64,000 nt of DNA from Epiperipatus broadwayi (taxonomy: Eukaryota > Onychophora > Udeonychophora > Euonychophora > Peripatidae): positions 62,001 through 126,000 of the forward strand of contig JAQFVV010013386.1 of assembly GCA_028023455.1 (NCBI GenBank), given 5' to 3'. The first letter of the stretch is position 1, and each line of letters starts with the position of its first letter. This document shows positions 58,198 through 64,000 of the stretch, one piece after another. The notes beneath the pieces are model-generated. The model saw only the letters and a program-made list of their open reading frames with translations. It was not told the origin of the DNA and searched no databases. Made by a program: the position numbers and the translations under genes.

Positions 58198-58640
58198 TTG
58201 CTTATAGAAGATACAATGACAAAAGTTCATACTTTCCATGGTAGATTTCTGGAGTGTTTGTCCATTTTCGTGATCACCTTTGTTGACTGTTTGTCCTTTG
58301 AAATGGAGCCACTACTTGCCATTCAGTTGTTCAAGAACTGTCTTCTGGAGGCACCAGCTGGTTGTCTGGAAATTAAATCTACCGCAGGCTCCTACATCAT
58401 GGAGCCTGCAATACAGCTACAGTTTATAGATAGATTAATAGTCCACTTGTAGATTAATAGTCAGCCCCACAACAACAATTATTTTTCCTTGTATACTTTT
58501 ATTAGCCTCTTGTCAACATTTTTTCGGATCCAATGAGCAAGACATCACTAATCCTAGAATCTCTTTTTTAGTCCGTGCTGTAGCTTGGTGCTTCCATTGG
58601 TCAATCTTTAATTTCTTTATCTCCTATATGACTTTTTTAA
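58198..58640. other. higher-GC segment of unknown nature
   Basis: Open for 84 codons on the plus strand (58198-58452) and partly open on the minus strand (IDQWKHQATARTKKEILGLV near 58620). A palindrome-like GCAGGCTCCTACATCATGGA plus GCCTGC lies at about 58385. Splice sites and domains are lacking. It may be part of a mobile element or an old exon. Confidence 0.22.
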
Positions 58641-61149
58641 ATATATAAAAAAAAACAATCATTTCCATTTTGAGATTACAGGAATTAATTAATACCTGTT
58701 TCCATTTTTATTTATGTTACTTTAAACAAATATATTAATATTTAAATCTTTCCTTTTTTTATTTATAAAAAAGTACGTTCAAATACCTTTTTTTTTTATT
58801 TGAAAAAGAAAAAAATACTTTTAAAGTTTTCCATCTGTGTGAATATATACATTAAACAACTCTTTTTAATTTTAGTTTTTAATAAATTTATTTTTATTTA
58901 CGAACTTAAGTTTTTATTTTATTTTTAAATTAATGTAATGGCATATTGAATACCATTATAATATATATAGTGTAACTATAACAAATTCGAGAGTAGCTTG
59001 GATGTGGTTATATTACAAAGCTGTAAGGAAAAAAAATTGTTTAATGAATATTCTTCATCAAAATTGAGTAATAAATATTTAAAATGTTTTGTATATGTAT
59101 GTGTATATACATACCACTTAATTAAACTGCTTAAAAGATTTAAAGAAAGGTTGGTTTATGCATTTGATCATATTATGAAATATTTGTTTTGTAGTTTATA
59201 AAAAATAAAATAATGTAAAGGAAGAAAGAAAAGTAGTCTTGATTTGCACAAGCATTGTGAATTGCAGATCGTTTATAAAAATCTAAAGCATTTTGAACCC
59301 CTTTTAGTTTATCTGTTGTGAATTGAATTCTAAATAAAATCTCTTACATTCTTATAGTAAGTCTGATGGCTAATCTAAAAATATTTAAAATTATGGGTTA
59401 ATAAAAATAAGTAAATTATCGAACTATATAGTCAACAATGATTTTTCTTTTTTCCTAAATAGTTAACTAATCAAATCATAATATAATGATATAGTATCCG
59501 TGAATTCATTTTAAAAATGTTGTTAAACAACATCAGATAGATCTGAGATAAGCAGCAGGGAAGTCCAGTCTAGAATATTTCAGTTAATTTGAAGACCCCA
59601 GTGGAAAAAGTAGTGTTGCAGTGATTCATGCTGAGGAGAGAAACCAGTTAAAACTTTTTCACAATAACTTGGATAGCTGTATTTACTGATTGTTTTTAAA
59701 TTATTTTTCAATACTTCACTTTTAACAGCTAGTATCATGGCCTTATCTAGCAGAAGACTATCTAAAATATGTAACTAGGCAATAGAAAAAACACCCCAAC
59801 CAAAATATCTGAAAAATGTAATCGGATCCAGAAACTAATGCTGAAGTTTTCCAAAAACATATAGTGCTTGTGTAATAATGCCATGCAGGAATAAACGAAC
59901 TATGCCATAAGAACTACCCCAAGATCTGATATTATAAAATATCTACCATCACCATTGCTGTTGTATTTACTCTCTAATATCACCAGAATCCAAGGAGAAG
60001 AATTATCATCTTTAAAAGAATTAAAGAAGACAACTGTAAATATATTTAAAAAACAGTAACTGCAAGAAAACCATGGTTTGCGTTTGTTTAAATATTTCAA
60101 ATGGTAAGACCTTATCATGATAGATATTATAAGGCCTTAAACTTAAAATAAAAATATCTTTTATTATATTTAATATTTTGTGTACATGTTTATAGTTGTG
60201 AGTATATACACAAGTTTTATATATTCTGTGTTATTATAGGGGATTTAAAACAGCCTTTCAAGCTCCCTTTAGCTATCCATTCTATCTCATACAACTAATA
60301 CACGTAACCACACACATGTGAAAAAAATAAACGGTCTCCAATAAAAGTATTTTGTGCTGAATCATCACTCATCAGTTGGCGAGTTTATTGATTTACCTCT
60401 GAGCTTAACATCAAAAGGCACTATAGTCTTTTTTATCAGTTGCCTGAGAATGTTTAATTGAAATATCAGTTGAGTTTTCTTAAAAGCAAAGTGGATATGT
60501 AATTGCTCTTTTTTTTCCTTATAGATATTTACAATCCTGACAAACAAAACTAAATTATGTTCCTTATTCTGAGGCAGCCGTAAAATCACCACCCAAGGCA
60601 ATGAGTATAACTTAGGCTGCCATTTAATAATAATCTTTTATTTAGGTGCTTATAACTGCAGGTCATTTTCAAGTGAAGGAAGATTGCATAAATTAAAAGA
60701 GGACATTATTGAATTTTGTGAAGTTAAAAGAAGAAAAGGTGAAAGGATAATTAATTTAAAAGTGGACATATATTTTATTACAAGGGTACAAATATTTCAA
60801 GCATAAGTATAATGGGATTCATCATAAATAAATAAGAGGAAGAACACTATTGTGAAGACTGATAGTATATCGGAGTGACAAGATTATTACTTTTTTTTTT
60901 TTTAGTGACAAGATTATTTATAGAAATTAATGAAAATCAGATTCAACAATTTGGAACAAATATGCGTGTGCAAAACAAACTCATCGTGTTCACAAATCAA
61001 GGATAAAATATATCACTTAGATCTGCCTGAATGAAAAATAGATTCGCAGATTTGTAAGATAAATTGACCACAAATATTATAGATGTGTTAATTATACATC
61101 TTAAACCAATCATGAGTGTGAACTCGTAATAAAGTGATGGTGCTCTTCC
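58641..61149. other. AT-rich sequence, no supported gene
   Basis: AT-rich DNA with slightly richer patches at 59520-60140 and 60240-60700. A 78-codon minus-strand frame (60601-60365) has no recognisable domain. The right part may hold the unrecognised 5' LTR of the following gypsy element. Confidence 0.35.
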
Positions 61150-61212
61150 TAGTGCATGGTTAGCTTCATTGAAATAATAACAAACAGCAGCTGTCAAAAT
61201 TTAAAATTACAA

Positions 61213-61229
61213 GTGGTAACTTACGAAAA
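61213..61229 (+). promoter_or_regulatory. possible primer binding site of the gypsy element
   Basis: TGGTAACTTACGA, 66 bp before the Gag start, has the TGG start and partial match expected of a tRNA-type primer site (TGGT-AC----CGA, as in elements primed by tRNA-Trp). The 5' LTR could not be delimited, so this is tentative. Confidence 0.25.
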
Positions 61230-61280
61230 TAAAAATTGGTACTTTATTTCTCTTGCAAAGAAACGAAGGAAAATTAAAGC

Positions 61281-62090
61281 ATGGCTAATTCTATTGGCTC
61301 TATGGAAGCTTTTGACCCAGCCCAATCTAAGGGATGGTTAAGCTATAAAGAGCGATTAATATTTTACCTACAGGCTAACAAGATCAAGACGCCTGAGGTA
61401 AAATTAGCCACATTAATAATGATAATAGGGCATCAGATATACAAGATCCTGAAATTTCAATCTACATCAGAAAAGCCGTCTGATTTAGATTTTGGATAAA
61501 ATGTTAGCGACTCTGACTGATTATTTCCCCCCTAAACCTTTGACAATTCATGCAACGATATTATTTCAATCTCAGCATTCAAGAGCAAGGGAAAAAAGCT
61601 AGAGAGGTCGCAATGCAAATCCGGACATTGACATTAAACTGCAAGTTCAAAGACTTCCCGAATGAAGCGCTTCACGCTCATTTTATTTGCGGCAGAAATA
61701 ATCACAACCTAAGACTCAAATTACTAATGATGCCTGATTTAGATTTTGAATCAACTTTGTCCCAAGAAATACTACCAGAAGCAACAGCTAGTCAGGCAAA
61801 GTCATTAAAAAAATTAATTTTGATGTACAAAAAAGTCGAGCAAAAAACAGCCATCTCAGATAATTCAACTACAATGGATATAAAGCATTGTTAAAGATGC
61901 ATAAACAAATGCACACACATACAGAATGCCCGCATTGCTATACAATGCGTATGTTTTGCAAACAAGTTGGACATATAAAGACTGCATGTCTAAAATTAAA
62001 AATACAGCCAGCTGATATGAGAATGGAAAAAACCCATTCTAAAATAGCAAAAGCAACTATAAGAAAAATAAACAAGTTGCCTGTATAAAT
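61281..62090 (+). pseudogene. Ty3/gypsy gag, broken
   Basis: ATG 61281 opens a typical Gag N-terminus (MANSIGSMEAFDPAQSKGWL, with the F-W-x-Y-x-x-R-L-x-F-Y-L-Q-A-N pattern). A frameshift near 61490 is followed by a second block (61550-61894, MQRYYFNLSIQEQGKKAREV, FICGRNNHNLRLKLL). The nucleocapsid follows: CPHC then MFCKQVGHIKTACLK (about 61928-62000), in which the last zinc knuckle has lost its first Cys (Arg). The pattern with paired knuckles resembles CsRn1-like gypsy elements; that is inference. The gene cannot make a full Gag. Confidence 0.8.
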
Positions 62091-62575
62091 CATATTAAAG
62101 ACAATCAGTCTGGATTTATACATCATATTATAATTAATAATAGGCCAATTACAATGGAACTGGACACAGGGTCTGCAGTGTCTATTGTTTCAACAAAGAC
62201 CTGGGCTATCATTAATAAAAATAATAAATATAAGCTGTGTCCTAGCAGCAAGTCTCTCACAGACTATCAATGCAATAAAATAAAACTGCTGGGCCAAACA
62301 ACAGTTAAAATTGCAATGTCTAACAAGACTATATACCTACCTTTGGTAGTGGCATCAGGTAATCATAGTAATTTATTAGGCCATGACTGGTTCAATCACT
62401 TAGGCTTTGCAGTGACAAAGGTGAATCAGGTCACAACTTTAAGTAAAATGAATCAAAACATGCCAGAAAAGGACAAAACAGCTCAGTGGCCTAAATTTAA
62501 CCTGTCAGTCCTGAAAACGGACCCAAACTGTGGTAAAAATGGAAAAGATAATATAAAAATCCAAATAGGCATTCA
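62091..62575 (+). pseudogene. Ty3/gypsy protease, catalytic motif kept
   Basis: Retropepsin domain with the catalytic triplet intact: MELDTGSAVSIVSTKTW, with Asp at 62163-62165. It is followed by LLGQTTVKIAMSNK and the flap-distal NLLGHDWFNHLG. The frame stays open to 62633. Reverse transcriptase should follow but does not. At about 62575 the frame passes into integrase C-terminal sequence, so Pol is missing about 1 kb of protein-coding capacity per domain (RT, RNase H and the integrase core). Confidence 0.85.
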
Positions 62576-62579
62576 TGTA

Positions 62580-62914
62580 CTATGTAGAATGTACTATGGA
62601 TCCACAGAATGGATACCAGCAGCGGTTACATAACTGAAAGAACTCTACTCTGCAGTAGTTCCACAGCAGATGGGTATCAGCATCATTGCTACCTAAACCA
62701 TCTGAGACTGAATCACACAGAAACAAGCACATTAAGTGAAAATGATGATCACCAAACCAAAGACAGTAACACACAGGGACAAGACCATCAAACAAGAAAG
62801 ATGAACAAGACAAGAACAGCAATAAACCTGAGAAACCAACAAAGCAGACAACATGTCATCCAGCTCATCTTGATGTCTACATTTTCCAGGAGTAAATTTA
62901 GCCAGGGGAAGGGA
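62580..62914 (+). pseudogene. integrase C-terminal tail and polypurine tract
   Basis: YYGSTEWIPAAVT, then after a one-base frameshift ERTLLCSSSTADGYQHHCYL and NHLRLNHTETSTL, fits the GPY/F-type integrase tail (G-x-x-Y-x-V-x-L-x-D-G-x-x-x-R-H-x-D-x-L-R) with several losses. It ends in a purine tract, CAGGGGAAGGGA (62903-62914), the priming site for plus-strand synthesis, immediately before TGTCATATC. Confidence 0.7.
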
Positions 62915-63317
62915 TGTCATATCTGACCTAGCTTTGAGAAGTGAACTAGTCCAGATTCCTTCTTTATCTGATCGGATATGTATAAGCAATGTATAAAAAT
63001 GGCCAAAGAGTAAAACATAAGTATAGCCAATGTTTAAACATATGTATAAAATTTCTACCATTTGTTAGGCTCTCTGGGATCTGGCAATAAATAGTCAGCT
63101 TTATTGGAGGCAAGCCAGAGAATGTTTGTCTAACCTAAATGACAGTACACCCTCTTAAGAGAGAAAATGTTCATCAATCTGAATGACTGAATGTGCCCTC
63201 CATTGAAACCACTTCCAACAGTGAAGGTGTTTTGACTATATTCACTACCAATACATCTATACAGTGAAGCAAGTGGACAATAGGACCAGAAGCTGCTATG
63301 ACTATGGCAGACTTGAG

Positions 63318-63407
63318 GCAAGCTGTCTAGTACAGCTGGAAGAGTCATTTAATAAACTCAAAGCAAGCTGTCCAGTACAGCTGGAAGAGTTAAGACTAGA
63401 ACTCATG
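63318..63407. repeat. tandem duplication, 45 bp unit
   Basis: Units 63318-63362 and 63363-63407 share GCAAGCTGTCYAGTACAGCT and GGAAGAGT. It lies within the LTR region and may be an enhancer-like duplication; no evidence of function. Confidence 0.75.
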
Positions 63408-63507
63408 AGGCAAGTTAATATATACAGTTGAAAGTGAGTCCATACATTTGTCTAGACCAGCTAATTATAGACTAAGTTATACATCAAATTGTATATATTG
63501 ATTTTAT

Positions 63508-63536
63508 GATATATATATATATATATATATATTGTG

Positions 63537-63584
<48 letters not shown>
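63508..63584. repeat. (TA)n microsatellite with an inverted hinge
   Basis: Two TA runs are separated by TTGTGAACAAA, and the second is closed by TTTGTTC, so GAACAAATA and TATTTGTTC can pair as a long hairpin. Confidence 0.9.
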
Positions 63585-63714
63585 CTAATAAATTATCCCT
63601 ATTAAATTGTGAGTGTTCATGTTATTTGATATTACTGTTGGGTGAGTCTGAATTCTGCAAATCAACCAAACACAACACAAAGTATGTAATTGTTAAGAAA
63701 AACAGTATTCATAG

Positions 63715-64000
63715 TTGATATTACTAATCTTCAGAAACAATTCATTGAACAGAAACAATTCATTGAACTTAAATTAGAACTTGCAAATTAGTTTCAAACA
63801 TTAACAGATTTTGAACATGATTCAGATTTGAACAAAATTAATAAGAAGATAACTGCTACACTTATAAAAACTGCAAAAAAAATAGCTGGTATAAAAAAAT
63901 AGCAATTGACCAGTAAAATTTCTACTGAAACAAGATAGTTTATGAAAAAAATATAAAAGTGATGCACTAAGAAAGATTGAATATTTGCAATTTTGTAAAA
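63715..64000 (+). pseudogene. LINE ORF2 fragment between endonuclease and RT
   Basis: The plus strand encodes LELAN-FQTLTDFEHDSDLN, then KKITATLIKTAKKIAGIKK and LTSKISTETR, with stops. This is the pattern of the linker before the reverse transcriptase in LINE ORF2 proteins (LxNRFxxLxDL ... I-K-x-A---G-KK). An 18 bp unit, AGAAACAATTCATTGAAC, is repeated in tandem near 63734-63769. The element runs off the window. Confidence 0.5.

Larger units (their letters stand above)
62915..63660 (+). mobile_element. 3' LTR of the gypsy element (right limit uncertain)
   Basis: Starts TGTCATATCTGACCTAGC directly after the polypurine tract. It contains an AATAAA at about 63088 in GGCAATAAATAGTCAGC, a 45 bp tandem duplication and a (TA) run. 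The end may be near GTGAGTCTGAATTCTGCA (about 63641-63658) or earlier at GACAGTACA (63147). Confidence 0.5.

Noticed and set aside
59618-59646. CTGAGGA followed by GAAAC, a hammerhead-like pair
   Set aside because: Only two bases separate the boxes, so stem II cannot form.
60365-60601. 78-codon minus-strand open frame
   Set aside because: No domain, no splice sites and no second copy. Residue use could be chance in this slightly richer patch.
1-64000. CRISPR arrays, bacterial operons, ribosomal RNA genes and complete tRNA genes
   Set aside because: No regularly spaced repeats, no bacterial gene layout and no sequence resembling rRNA or a foldable tRNA was seen.

Overview
The window is animal-type nuclear DNA: strongly AT-rich, with spliceosomal introns, no operons, no ribosome binding sites, and a very high load of decayed transposable elements. 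The mobile families (Ty3/gypsy elements, an RTE-like LINE, hAT and Tigger/Tc1-mariner-like elements, foldback elements, a tRNA-like SINE, and elements carrying hammerhead ribozymes) fit an invertebrate metazoan. I cannot place the species from the sequence.

Only one host gene is well supported. It is the 3' end of a plus-strand gene with four exons at 10775-10861, 10937-11011, 15931-16024 and 41684-41781. Each exon is open in one frame only, the splice phases agree (0/0, 0/0, 0/1, 1/stop), and together they encode the last 119 residues of an unrecognised, partly coiled-coil protein. Its last intron is about 25.7 kb and is packed with repeats. Two weaker minus-strand exon candidates lie at 31620-31998 (inside that intron) and 55785-55834.

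Layout. 1-1975: decayed Ty3/gypsy element (Gag tail, zinc knuckle, protease, then an unexpected coiled-coil segment and a probable 3' LTR). 1976-2222: decayed hammerhead-bearing repeat. 4255-5285, 28230-29330 and 57060-58115: three copies of an unnamed roughly 1 kb repeat (family A below). 6480-10165: LINE remnants on the minus strand, one split by a 1402 bp hAT element with a perfect 8 bp target duplication. 11155-12665 and 48130-49040: elements with long inverted repeats. 12890-14950: another LINE. 19155-21542, 42312-44725 and 45493-47805: three copies of a 2.3-2.4 kb non-coding repeat (family B). 21543-22520: Tigger-like element. 32877-33184: small hAT element with a perfect 8 bp duplication. 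33530-39600: a LINE broken by a foldback element and then by a gag-only Ty3/gypsy element with 1.3 kb LTRs. 39760-40056: TTAA-flanked foldback. 40528-41065: repeat carrying an apparently intact type I hammerhead ribozyme. 50544-51681: about 1.1 kb palindrome with hammerhead-like motifs and roughly 20 bp flanking duplications. 53927-55622: TIR element holding a T-rich/G-rich minisatellite. 61150-63660: Ty3/gypsy deletion derivative in which protease is followed at once by the integrase tail. 63715-64000: start of a plus-strand LINE.

The most notable signals are the hammerhead ribozymes (one intact copy, one decayed copy, and a palindromic pair) and a coiled-coil segment, resembling the MIA2/MIA3 (cTAGE5/TANGO1) family, inside a gypsy remnant.
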